Shown here: positions 24,544 through 31,967 of the stretch, one piece after another
Layout: the number at the start of each line of letters is the position of its first letter
How positions within the stretch are numbered: the first letter of the stretch is position 1
Assembly: GCF_000739595.1 (NCBI RefSeq)
Contig: NZ_BBJP01000033.1
Coordinates: 1 to 37,396 of the forward strand
DNA: 37,396 nt
Source of the DNA: Halorubrum halophilum
GTDB taxonomy: Archaea; Halobacteriota; Halobacteria; Halobacteriales; Haloferacaceae
Direction: 5' to 3'
Translations under genes and position numbers: made by a program
Notes under the pieces: generated by a model
Database searches by the model: none
Told to the model about the DNA's origin: nothing
Seen by the model: only the letters and a program-made list of their open reading frames with translations

Positions 24544-26001
24544 TCAGTCATCCGTCGACTCCCCGGTCGCCACCGGCTCGTCGAGTTCGTCCGCGACCCC
24601 CCGGTCGGTGAGGTCGCCGCGGCGCCACGTCCCCCGGCGGTACCACGCGTACGCGACCACCGCGCCGACGACGTTCGAGAGCGCGAACGACAGCCAGATG
24701 CCGGCCTCGCCGATCCGACCGGCGGCCACCCACGCGATCGGGAACCGGACGACCCCGAGCATCAGCACCGAGATGGCCGCGGCGGTGAGCGTCTTCCCCG
24801 CGCCGCGGAAGCTCCCGGTGTACGCGCGCATGATCCCGATGAAGCCGAACGTCAGCGCGACGATCCGGAGGAACTGCGAGCCGACGGCGACCACCCGACC
24901 GGCGTCGGCCTGATCGGCGCCGACGAACACGGAGACGATCGGCTCGGGGACGAGGAAGACGACGACGCCGGCGACCGAGAGGACGGCGAACAGCATCTTT
25001 GCCGCCAGATTCGCGGCGCGCTCGGCACGGTCGGGCTTTCCCGATCCGACGTTCTGTCCGGTCATCGTCTCGACGCCGCGCGCGACCGCGATCGCGGGCA
25101 GGAAGATCACGGAGAACACCCGCGTGCCGATCCCGTAGGCGGCCACGACCGGGTCGGGGAACAGTGCGACGATGAAAAGCAGGAGGTTCATCGAGACCGC
25201 CCGCCCGGTCCCCTCGATCGAGGCCGGCAGGCCGATGCGGAGGAGCCGGCCCAGGTAGCTCGCGTCGGGCGTCATATCTCGGAGGTTGATCTGCACTCCG
25301 CGCACCCCGCGGAACATGACCGCGAGCCCGACGATCAGCGCCAGCGCCCGGGAGAACACGGTCGCGATCGCCGCGCCCTCGATCCCGAGGGCGGGGAACG
25401 GCCCCCACCCGAAGATGAGGAACGGATCGAGCGCGATGTTGAGCACGACGGAGCCGAACATCACGAGCATCGGGGTGATCGTGTCGCCGTACCCGCGCAT
25501 GAGCGCGATGAACACCGCGAAGCCGAACATGGCCACGAGCCCCAGCGAGATGACCTCCATGTAGCTCGACGCGAGGGGCAACACGTCCGCCGACGCGCCC
25601 ATCAGGTCCAGGAACTCGCCAACGAAGAGGTAGCCGACGCCGCCCAGCAACACAGAGGCGATCGCCGCGAACGTCACCGTCTGCGAGGCGGCGTACTCGG
25701 CCTCTCGCGGCTCGCCCGCGCCGGTGTACTGAGCGACGAGGACGCTCCCGGCGACGGAGATCCCCATCCCGAGCGAGATGAGCAGGAACACGAGCGGGAA
25801 CGCGAAGCTGATCGCCGCGAGCGCGTCCGTGCTGTACTGCCCCAGCCAGAACGTGTCCGCGAGGTTGTACGCCGTCTGGAAGAGGTTCGTGACGACGATC
25901 GGCATCGAGAGGAAGAAGAGCGGCTTCGCGATCCCGCCAGACGTGAGATCGAACTCCTCGGGCCCCTTGAACAGGGAGTCGATGCGGTCGAGGACCCCCA
26001 T
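24544..26001 (-). CDS. MATE-family multidrug/Na+ efflux transporter
   Basis: 485 residues, about 12 membrane helices in two similar halves, as in MATE (NorM/DinF-like) antiporters that export cationic drugs in exchange for H+ or Na+. The N-terminal half has IAKPLFFLSMPIVVTNLFQT and FWLGQYSTDALAAISFAFPL, the family's repeated Pro/Asn pattern. The ATG at 26001 overlaps the stop of a short upstream frame by one base (TGATG). The gene faces a TetR regulator across a 300-base gap with a palindromic operator, so it is probably repressed until its substrate is present. Confidence 0.95.
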   Translation of the reverse strand: MGVLDRIDSLFKGPEEFDLTSGGIAKPLFFLSMPIVVTNLFQTAYNLADTFWLGQYSTDALAAISFAFPLVFLLISLGMGISVAGSVLVAQYTGAGEPREAEYAASQTVTFAAIASVLLGGVGYLFVGEFLDLMGASADVLPLASSYMEVISLGLVAMFGFAVFIALMRGYGDTITPMLVMFGSVVLNIALDPFLIFGWGPFPALGIEGAAIATVFSRALALIVGLAVMFRGVRGVQINLRDMTPDASYLGRLLRIGLPASIEGTGRAVSMNLLLFIVALFPDPVVAAYGIGTRVFSVIFLPAIAVARGVETMTGQNVGSGKPDRAERAANLAAKMLFAVLSVAGVVVFLVPEPIVSVFVGADQADAGRVVAVGSQFLRIVALTFGFIGIMRAYTGSFRGAGKTLTAAAISVLMLGVVRFPIAWVAAGRIGEAGIWLSFALSNVVGAVVAYAWYRRGTWRRGDLTDRGVADELDEPVATGESTDD

Positions 26002-26120
26002 CAGCGGGACCCCTCCGCGAGCCGCCGTGAGCCGACGGTCGGGACGCGACGGCCCGCCGCCCCCCGCTCGCGATCGGTCCGAGACGCCGCCGTCGGGGTC
26101 AGCGTGGATCCGTGATTCAT
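26001..26120 (-). CDS. Possible 39-residue upstream frame coupled to the MATE gene
   Basis: ATG at 26120 opens a 39-codon frame that stops with TGA at 26003-26001, sharing its A with the MATE start (TGATG). The peptide begins MNHGSTLTPTAASRTDRE and is Arg/Ser rich, with no known domain. The palindromic operator is centred about 28 bases upstream of its ATG, where a TATA box for a leaderless transcript would sit. It may be only a 5' leader; its product, if any, has no assigned role. Low confidence. Confidence 0.35.
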   Translation of the reverse strand: MNHGSTLTPTAASRTDRERGAAGRRVPTVGSRRLAEGSR

Positions 26121-26141
26121 CGTGATCGGTACTGTACTTAC

Positions 26142-26155
26142 TGACTAGTTAGTCA
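26142..26155. promoter_or_regulatory. TetR-type operator between MATE and regulator genes
   Basis: TGACTAGTTAGTCA is a 14-base site with perfect 6-base arms (TGACTA and TAGTCA) around a GT centre, in the 301-base gap (26002-26302) between the divergent MATE and TetR genes. Its centre is about 28 bases from the ATG of the short frame at 26120, so a bound repressor would cover the likely promoter of the MATE transcript. The rest of the gap shows a weak TATA-like GTTATTC near 26270-26276 for the regulator and nothing else recognisable. Confidence 0.6.
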
Positions 26156-26302
26156 AAAGCGTTCGGAAGCCGGTATCTGACTCGATACGCCGCGCTCCAT
26201 GGTACTATCCGTCGTGTTCCGGTAACCTCGCGGTAAGATCTCTCGGCAACTCGGCGGTATCGGCCGTAATCGTTATTCGATCGTGGCCGGAACCGTCGTG
26301 AC

Positions 26303-26905
26303 ATGGCCGAACCATCGGGGCGGACCTTCTCGGAGACGGACGAGGAGATCATGCGGGCGACCTACCGCGCGCTCCGCGAGCACGGGTACGCCGACCTCAC
26401 GATCAAGCGTATCGCGGCGGAGTACGGCAAGTCGACCGCCGCTGTGCACTACCACTACGACACGAAGGAGGAGCTGCTGGCGGCGTTCCTCGACTACATC
26501 CTGAACCGGTTCGTCGCCGCCATCCGCGAGGTCGAGACCACCGACCCCGAGCAGCGCCTGACGGTTCTGCTCGACAAGCTGCTCGTCGCGCCGCAGGAGA
26601 ACCCGGACCTCTCCGTCGCCTTACTGGAGATGCGGAGTCAGGCCCCTTACAACGAGGCGTTCGCCGAGCGGTTCCGGCAGAACGACGAGTACGTTCGCTA
26701 CCTCGTCAAGGCGGTCATCAATCACGGTATCGACGAGGGCGCCTTCGCGGACGTCGACGCCGACCGCGTCACGCGCTCGCTGATGACGATCGTCGACGGC
26801 GCCCGCACCCGGTCGGTGGTGTTCGACGACGTGGGCGAGTACGAGCGCGCGCGGGTGACCGCGGAAGAGTACGTCGACGCGACGCTCCGAGACACAGACG
26901 ATTAG
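26303..26905 (+). CDS. TetR-family repressor
   Basis: 200 residues. A TetR helix-turn-helix is at about 15-60 (EEIMRATYRALREHGYADLT, IKRIAAEYGKSTAAVHYHYD, TKEELLAAFLDYI), followed by an all-helical ligand-binding domain. It is divergent from the MATE exporter and the gap holds a palindrome suited to such a dimer, so it is most likely the repressor of the exporter; the inducing ligand is unknown. ATG at 26303; GTTATTC is about 27-30 bases upstream. Its stop overlaps the end of the frame after hisD on the other strand (26902-27048). Confidence 0.92.
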   Translation: MAEPSGRTFSETDEEIMRATYRALREHGYADLTIKRIAAEYGKSTAAVHYHYDTKEELLAAFLDYILNRFVAAIREVETTDPEQRLTVLLDKLLVAPQENPDLSVALLEMRSQAPYNEAFAERFRQNDEYVRYLVKAVINHGIDEGAFADVDADRVTRSLMTIVDGARTRSVVFDDVGEYERARVTAEEYVDATLRDTDD

Positions 26906-27048
26906 CGCTCCGACCGCTCGACCTCGGCATTCTCGACCTCGGCGTCCTCGCTCCCGTCGCCTCCGAGGCCGGCCTCCCCGCCGCCCGGCAGATCGGCCGT
27001 ACACCAGTGACAGAAGTCGAGCTTCTGATCGAGCGGTACGAGCCCCGG
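26902..27048 (-). other. Open 48-codon extension in frame after hisD stop
   Basis: The hisD stop TAG (27051-27049) is followed directly, in the same frame, by 48 sense codons ending TAA at 26904-26902. The translated stretch starts PGLVPLDQKLDFCHWCTADL and ends in an acidic Gly/Glu tail. It has haloarchaeal codon use and a CHWC pair, so it looks coding, but no ATG, GTG or TTG is in frame before it. It could be a readthrough extension of HisD, the remnant of a gene, or a chance result of high GC. I cannot decide which. Confidence 0.35.
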
Positions 27049-28326
27049 CTACTCGAACCGCTTCCGGACGCTCTCGGCGTGCGCCTCCAACCCCTCCGCC
27101 TCCGCGAGCGTCGTGATCGTGTCGGAGAGCCCGTCGAGCGCGTCGCGGTCGAGCCGCTGGACCGTCGTCGATCGCAGGAAGGTGTCGACGGAGAGCCCGC
27201 CGTACCGTTTCGCGCCGCCGTTCGTCGGCAGCACGTGGTTCGTCCCGGTCGCGTAGTCGCCGGCGGCCACGGGGGAGTACGGCCCGAGGAAGACGGAGCC
27301 CGCGTTGGTGATCCGATCCAAGAGGGCCTCGTCGTCGGCGGCGACGATCGAGAGGTGCTCGGCCGCGTACTCCTCGGCGAACAGCACCGCCTCGGGCATC
27401 GACCGGGCGTGAAGGACCCCGGAGGCGTCGTTGTCGAGCGCGGCCCGGATCGTCTCCTCACGCTCGCGCTCGGCCGCCTGCTCGTCAACCGCCTCCGCGA
27501 CCGCCTCGGCGAGGGCGGCGTCGCTCGTGACCGCCACGACGGAGGCGTTCGGGTCGTGTTCGGCCTGCGCGACGAGGTCGGCCGCGACGAGGTCGGGGTC
27601 GGCGGTCTCGTCGGCGAGGACGAGCACCTCGCTCGGGCCGGCGAGGAAGTCGATCTCCACGTCGCCCTGCACGACCGCCTTCGCGGCGGTGACCCACTTG
27701 TTACCCGGACCGACCACCTTCTCGGCGTTCGTGACCGTCTCCGTGCCGTACGCGAGCGCGGCGATCGCCTGCGCGCCGCCGACCTGGTACACCGCGTCGG
27801 CGCCGGCCTCGTGGATCGCCGCGAGCGTGACGGGGTTCAGCTCCTCGGCGGGCGGGGTCGCGACCGAGACGTGGTCGACGCCCGCCACCGTCGCGGGGAT
27901 CACGCCCATCAGCGCGCTGGAGGGGTACGCCGCCGCGCCGCCGGGCACGTACACTCCCGCGCGGTCGAGCGGGCGGAACCGGCGCCCCAGCTCGCGGTCG
28001 CCGAACTCCTCGCGCCAGTCTTCGGGGCGCTGTCGCTCGTGGAACTCGCGAATGTTCGCGGCCGCCTCGCGGACCGCGTCGAGGACCGGGTCGTTCGCGT
28101 CGTCGAGCTCGGCGTGCGCGCGCTCCGCGTCGTCCGTCACGTCGATGTTGCCGACGGCCACCCCGTCGAACTCCTCGGAGAACTCCCGCAGCGCAACGTC
28201 CCCCTCCACGCGTACTCGCTCGACGATTTCGCTCACGTCGTCGCGGACCGCGTCGACGCCCGCGTCGCGCTCGAAGAAGGCGCGGCGCTCTGCCGGCGAG
28301 AGGTCGGCGACGGTTCGTACGTCCAT
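27049..28326 (-). CDS. hisD: Histidinol dehydrogenase
   Basis: 425 residues, normal length for HisD, which oxidises histidinol to histidine in two NAD+-dependent steps, the last reactions of histidine synthesis. Seen: VGPGNKWVTAAKAVVQGDVE (NAD site), GPSEVLVLADETADPDLVAADLLAQ-like region with QAEHDPNASV (Q and H zinc ligands), and HVLPTNGGAKRYGGLSVDTF with a further zinc ligand. No other his genes are nearby. CTTTTGACC is about 27 bases before the ATG at 28326. The stop is followed by an open extension in the same frame. Confidence 0.96.
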   Translation of the reverse strand: MDVRTVADLSPAERRAFFERDAGVDAVRDDVSEIVERVRVEGDVALREFSEEFDGVAVGNIDVTDDAERAHAELDDANDPVLDAVREAAANIREFHERQRPEDWREEFGDRELGRRFRPLDRAGVYVPGGAAAYPSSALMGVIPATVAGVDHVSVATPPAEELNPVTLAAIHEAGADAVYQVGGAQAIAALAYGTETVTNAEKVVGPGNKWVTAAKAVVQGDVEIDFLAGPSEVLVLADETADPDLVAADLVAQAEHDPNASVVAVTSDAALAEAVAEAVDEQAAEREREETIRAALDNDASGVLHARSMPEAVLFAEEYAAEHLSIVAADDEALLDRITNAGSVFLGPYSPVAAGDYATGTNHVLPTNGGAKRYGGLSVDTFLRSTTVQRLDRDALDGLSDTITTLAEAEGLEAHAESVRKRFE

Positions 28327-28401
28327 ACGCGCTCTCGGAGCCGCGGTCAAAAGGGCGTTCCGACTCTCGCTCCGGCGGACGACTCCGATCATCTCGGAGA
28401 C

Positions 28402-28955
28402 GAGGTTTAAACAGCGATGAGCGACAGCGATGATCGCTTCTAACAAACAGCGCGGTGGCGCGCCCCGGTGAGCGGCCCGAAGGGGCGCTCACCGACGGTG
28501 CGAGGGACGCGGTGAGCGCTCGGAGAGCGCGAACCGCGAGGCTGGGGAGGTGTGAGGTGCGGTGCGGTTGCGGGCGGGTGGGACTCAAAGGGGCAGTTGC
28601 CGGCGGCTTCGCCGCCGGCTGCCAGAGGCGCAAAGCGCCTTGCTGCCGCGAGGGCGCCGCAGGTGACGTAAGGACCGCAAGGAGCGAGCGACGCGAGCGA
28701 CCGAGGACCGCAGCGAGCGTGCGGCGCCCTCGCGGCTGGGGCTTTGGCGATGTTCACCGCGGAGGCAACGGCTTATAAGCGAGCGGCTGGGGCTTTGGCG
28801 ATGTTCACCGCGGAGGCAACGGCTTATAAGCGAGCGGCTGGGGCTTTGGCGATGTTCACCCCGCCGTCGACGACGTATAAACACTCGATAGCACCACCAC
28901 TCGATCACGTATAAACGACTACTCTCCCGTATCGACATACCTACTCCCGCTATCG
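28402..28955 (+). repeat. Structured intergenic repeat, copy C (longest)
   Basis: Occupies most of the 774-base gap between hisD and the methyltransferase. A weak TATA (TTCTAACAA) is 27 bases before hairpin P1 at 28466-28494, whose arms GGTGAGCG and CGCTCACC pair fully. P2 is at 28508-28538 (CGCGGT/ACCGCG, internal GA/GA, GCGCTC/GAGCGC). P3 pairs CCGCGAGGGCGCCGC (28646-28660) with its exact complement (28721-28735), flanked by CAAAG (28586-28590) and CTTTG (28742-28746). Two further hairpins at about 28599-28640 are inserted inside. Then follow the 51-base tandem units, ATAAAC boxes, and the end ACCTACTCCCGCTATCG (28939-28955). The remaining 145 bases to 29100 hold no gene, only the promoter described at 29101. 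Confidence 0.88.
28732..28860 (+). repeat. 51-bp tandem repeat, 2.5 units
   Basis: Units start at 28732, 28783 and 28834 with GCGGCTGGGGCTTTGGCGAT; the third ends after 27 bases at GTTCACC. Each full unit also holds GCTTATAAGCGA. Copy B carries one such unit followed by a degenerate start of a second. Identical units imply recent duplication. Confidence 0.95.
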
Positions 28956-29100
28956 ATCAAGCGGCGGTTTTCCGCGACCCGCTATTTCGGACGAGAACCA
29001 CCTACAGAAGAGGATTTCAGCGGATCCGAAGGAGAATACATCCGTTCTTTAAACGGACGCCGTCCGACGGCGTTTTACCTCTTTGCTCCAGTCACTACAC

Positions 29101-29721
29101 GTGAAACCTGATTCCGTCCGAGACACGTGGACGAACCGGACGGGCGAATACTCGCCGGCGTACTACGCGCATTACGGTCCCAACGACACGAGTGCGGTGA
29201 TTCGCGACATTCTCAGTAGCCGCCTTCCGCGTGACGCGGCCGTCCTCGAACTCGGGTGCGGTTCCGGCCGTCACCTCAAACACCTCGCCGACGGCGGCTT
29301 CGAGAACCTCTCCGGCGTCGACATCAACGCCGAGGCGTTCGACACGATGCGGGAGAGCTATCCCGCGCTCGCGGCCGACGGGACGTTTTACTGCGAGCCG
29401 ATAGAGGAGATCGTCGAGGACTTCGACGACGGGCAGTTCGATGCGGTCTACTCCGTCGAGACGCTCCAGCACCTCCATCCCGACGTCGAGTGGGTCTTCG
29501 AGGAGGTGGCTCGGATCACCGACGACACCCTCGTTACGGCGGAGATCGAGGGACCGATACGCGAATCGTCGTCGCCCGACCGAGACGTGAACTACGTCGA
29601 CAACGACACCCCCCTGTACTACCGAGACTGGGGGAGCGTCTTCACCTCGCTGGGCCTCGTCGAGGTCGACGTCGCCCGTGGCGACAGAGACACCACGCGG
29701 ACCTTTCGCGCGTCCGACTAA
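29101..29721 (+). CDS. SAM-dependent methyltransferase (class I)
   Basis: 206 residues. Class I fold with motif I VLELGCGSGRHLKHLA, acidic FENLSGVDIN after beta2, and SVETLQHLHPDVEWVFEEV, in the position of motifs III/IV. Small-molecule or protein target cannot be told. The GTG at 29101 is preferred: TTTTAC lies about 26 bases upstream, and the TTG six codons earlier has none. A perfect 17-base inverted repeat (ACGCCGTCcGACGGCGT, 29057-29073) sits just before that box and may be a regulator site. Transcribed away from repeat copy C. Confidence 0.9.
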   Translation: MKPDSVRDTWTNRTGEYSPAYYAHYGPNDTSAVIRDILSSRLPRDAAVLELGCGSGRHLKHLADGGFENLSGVDINAEAFDTMRESYPALAADGTFYCEPIEEIVEDFDDGQFDAVYSVETLQHLHPDVEWVFEEVARITDDTLVTAEIEGPIRESSSPDRDVNYVDNDTPLYYRDWGSVFTSLGLVEVDVARGDRDTTRTFRASD

Positions 29722-29743
29722 CTGCCGGCCTCGACAGGACCGA

Positions 29744-29953
29744 TCACTCCAACGGCCGGATTCCGGTCACGTCCAGCGTCGCGAGCGCGACCAGCCAGAC
29801 CAACAGCGCGGCGGCGGCGAAGAGGACCGGCGCGGAGAGCGCCACGGCGACCTCGTAGGGCGCGACGAGCCGCGTCGTGCCGCGGACGACGAACGACAGG
29901 AAGACGAGCCCGAACGCCGCAAGCGCGAGGCCGACGAACCGGGACCTGTTCAC
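29744..29953 (-). CDS. Small two-helix membrane protein
   Basis: 69 residues, GTG at 29953. Two membrane helices (about 7-24, VGLALAAFGLVFLSFVV, and about 38-60, ALSAPVLFAAAALLVWLVAL) with short loops. It lies 15 bases after crtB on the same strand with an SD-like GAGGCGAGG before the start, so it is probably translated from the same mRNA. Resembles a haloarchaeal family I recall as DUF7536 (unverified). Function unknown; a membrane role near phytoene synthase is possible by position. Confidence 0.75.
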   Translation of the reverse strand: MNRSRFVGLALAAFGLVFLSFVVRGTTRLVAPYEVAVALSAPVLFAAAALLVWLVALATLDVTGIRPLE

Positions 29954-29968
29954 GGCCCTCGCCTCGTT

Positions 29969-30934
29969 TCAGTCGGACCGGACGATACCCGGTCCGTGCG
30001 ACCCGTGTTCGCGGTGCTCGCGGCCGGTGTCGAAGCCGCCGCACATCTCGTCGAACACCGCTTCGGGGTCCTTGTTCCACTGCCACTTCCAGCGGGTCCG
30101 GACGAGCAACGAGATCTTGCGAGTGAACGACAGCTCCGGCGTCGTCGACACCGTGTCGTACCCCAGATTTCGGATCAGCCGGTGGTGGTCCGCGTACAGC
30201 ACCGCCGCGAGCAACACCGCCAGCTGGCAGTCCTCGGGGAGGTACTTGATCCCGGCGACGCCCTCCTCGTAGAGCCGCTCGGTCCGGTCGAGCTCCTCGC
30301 GGATCGCGGCCGCCACGTCGTCGTCGAACTCCAGATTCTGGATCTGCACCTCGCTCACGCCGTGTCGTCGAAGCGTCTCCAGCGGGAGGTACACCCGGTC
30401 ACGCTCGACCACGTCCTCGCGCACGTCCCGGATGAAGTTCGTCATCTGGAACGCCTCGCCGAGTTTCGTCGCGTGGGGGAGCGCCTTCGCCTCGGCCTCC
30501 TCGTCGAGGTCCATGATCGCCGTCATCATCCGGCCGACGGCGGCCGCGGAGCCGTTCATGTACGTCTCCAGCTCCTCGTAGGTCTCGTACCGGTCGATGT
30601 CGATGTCGCTCGCCATCGCATCGACGAAGGCGTGCACGTCCTCGTCCGGGATGCCGCGCTCGTCGCACACCGCGGCGAACGCCTCCAACACCGGGTCGTC
30701 GGTCTCCGTCTCGCCCAGCGCGGCCCGGCGAAGCCGGTCGAGTTCCGCCCGCTGTTCGTCCGGGGGCGCGGTCTCCTCGGCGTCGACGACCTCGTCCGCG
30801 ATCCGGAAGAAGCCGTACAGCACGTAGGTCGGGTGGCGGATTCGCTCCGGGAGCAGCCGGGTCGCGACGTGGAACGTCTTCCCGGTCCGGCGCTGGATCC
30901 GCTTCCCCTGGGCAACCTGCGTTTTCTCTACCAT
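29969..30934 (-). CDS. crtB: Phytoene synthase (squalene/phytoene synthase family)
   Basis: 321 residues. It joins two geranylgeranyl diphosphates into phytoene, the first carotenoid step; in haloarchaea this leads to bacterioruberin and retinal. Aspartate-rich motifs are RIADEVVDAEE and TNFIRDVREDVVERDRVYLP, with YGFFRIADE and Mg2+-binding Asp patterns of the family. No other carotenoid genes are near. The upstream gap (30935-31096) has a Shine-Dalgarno-like GAGGT before the ATG and a TATATT-like TATGTTATGA further up, so this gene probably has a short leader unlike most here. Squalene synthase is the alternative, but phytoene synthase is more likely in halophiles. Confidence 0.92.
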   Translation of the reverse strand: MVEKTQVAQGKRIQRRTGKTFHVATRLLPERIRHPTYVLYGFFRIADEVVDAEETAPPDEQRAELDRLRRAALGETETDDPVLEAFAAVCDERGIPDEDVHAFVDAMASDIDIDRYETYEELETYMNGSAAAVGRMMTAIMDLDEEAEAKALPHATKLGEAFQMTNFIRDVREDVVERDRVYLPLETLRRHGVSEVQIQNLEFDDDVAAAIREELDRTERLYEEGVAGIKYLPEDCQLAVLLAAVLYADHHRLIRNLGYDTVSTTPELSFTRKISLLVRTRWKWQWNKDPEAVFDEMCGGFDTGREHREHGSHGPGIVRSD

Positions 30935-31096
30935 GCTGACCTCTGACAGTCGGCAAGGAGGATCGAGAGCGGGTCGCCGATCATAACATACGGGTCGGAC
31001 CGCAAGAACATAACAGTTCGCACAGCACAGTTCGGTACCCGGTGGGCGGGCTCGCCGATCGCCGGCGGCCGGCCCCGCGGGTCGCGATCGCCGGCG

Positions 31097-31240
31097 TCAG
31101 TAGAAGGTGTCAGCGCAGTCGTAGACGACCCCGTGCTGCGGACAGACGTACTTGCAGTGGCGGTGGTACATCGGGGTCTCGCAGCGGGGGCAGGGCCGGC
31201 CGCCGGGGTCGGTCGCCGCCGCCTCCTCGGCGTCGCTCAT
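31097..31240 (-). CDS. 47-residue haloarchaeal zinc-finger protein
   Basis: A 47-residue protein, too short for many gene finders. It has CPRC (C17, C20) and HCKYVCPQHG (C29, C33), a treble-cleft-like small CPxCG zinc-finger pattern, with the peptide MSDAEEAAATDPGGRP before it. Haloarchaea have many such mini zinc proteins, some affecting motility, biofilm or stress; this one's role is unknown. GGTTATGCC is about 27 bases before the ATG at 31240, supporting a leaderless mRNA. Confidence 0.85.
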   Translation of the reverse strand: MSDAEEAAATDPGGRPCPRCETPMYHRHCKYVCPQHGVVYDCADTFY

Positions 31241-31297
31241 ATCTCCCCGAACGGGTGCCGCCGGCATAACCGCTGTCCTCGATGAACGATGCAGTAA

Positions 31298-31867
31298 TCA
31301 GGCGTCGGCCAGCGAGTCGTACACCGACTCCGCGACCGACGCCTGACCGAACGGGAGCGTCAACACGCCGCCCCACTCCGCGTCGGTCAGCGCGGAGACC
31401 GTCGCCTCGTCCAGTTCGACCCGCCGGACCTCGGTCCCGTCAAGCGTCATCGACACCACGAACCCCGCCGGGTCCTCGGTCGCCCCGGCGTCCGCCAGCC
31501 CCGACTGCAGGGCGTCGATCCCGGCGTCGGCGAGCGAGACGTACACGAGGTGTTCGTCGCCCTCGGCGATCACGCCCTGAACGCGGTCCAGGTCGCCCGC
31601 GCCGAAGAGCCGTCGGTGGTCGTCGCCGTCGCGGAGCAGCCGCGCCTCGAACGGAGCGTCGGGATCGGCCGTGACGGACCCCGACTCGCCGTTCTCGTCG
31701 TCGCCAGCGCCGTCTGTCGCCCCTCCGCCGAACGGGCCCCCGCCGGAACCGGTCCCGTCGCCGACCGCGTCGCCGTCCGTCACCGAGGCGGCGCCGGCGA
31801 AGCCGACGGCGCCGACCGCGAGCGCCGCCCCGGCCCCGCCGAGCATGCCGCGTCGAGAGAGTTCCAT
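31298..31867 (-). CDS. Twin-arginine signal protein with SecD-P1-like domain
   Basis: 189 residues. The N-terminus MELSRRGMLGGAGAALAVGA has the twin-arginine motif and a hydrophobic stretch, as in haloarchaeal Tat or Tat-lipoprotein signals; no lipobox Cys is seen, so it is probably soluble or anchored. A low-complexity Gly/Asp spacer is followed by a domain of about 115 residues (FEARLLRDGDDHRRLFGAGD, VYVSLADAGIDALQSGLADA) that resembles the P1 head of SecD (weak, by eye). TTTTTACC is about 27 bases before the ATG. Role unknown. Confidence 0.75.
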   Translation of the reverse strand: MELSRRGMLGGAGAALAVGAVGFAGAASVTDGDAVGDGTGSGGGPFGGGATDGAGDDENGESGSVTADPDAPFEARLLRDGDDHRRLFGAGDLDRVQGVIAEGDEHLVYVSLADAGIDALQSGLADAGATEDPAGFVVSMTLDGTEVRRVELDEATVSALTDAEWGGVLTLPFGQASVAESVYDSLADA

Positions 31868-31967
31868 ACGCGACGGTCCCCGTCGGCGGTAAAAAGGGTT
31901 ACACGCCGATTCACGCGGCTGATAACGGGGGTCGGGAAGACGGGTGAGTAGTTAATTGTGGATCAGT

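Noticed and set aside
28440-28938. Open frames inside the repeat copies that look like short proteins
   Set aside because: They are Arg/Ala/Ser-rich, change between copies, and follow from GC-rich hairpin sequence; no frame is conserved.
29083-29100. TTG start of the methyltransferase
   Set aside because: Adds six residues and lacks a promoter at the right distance; the GTG at 29101 has one.
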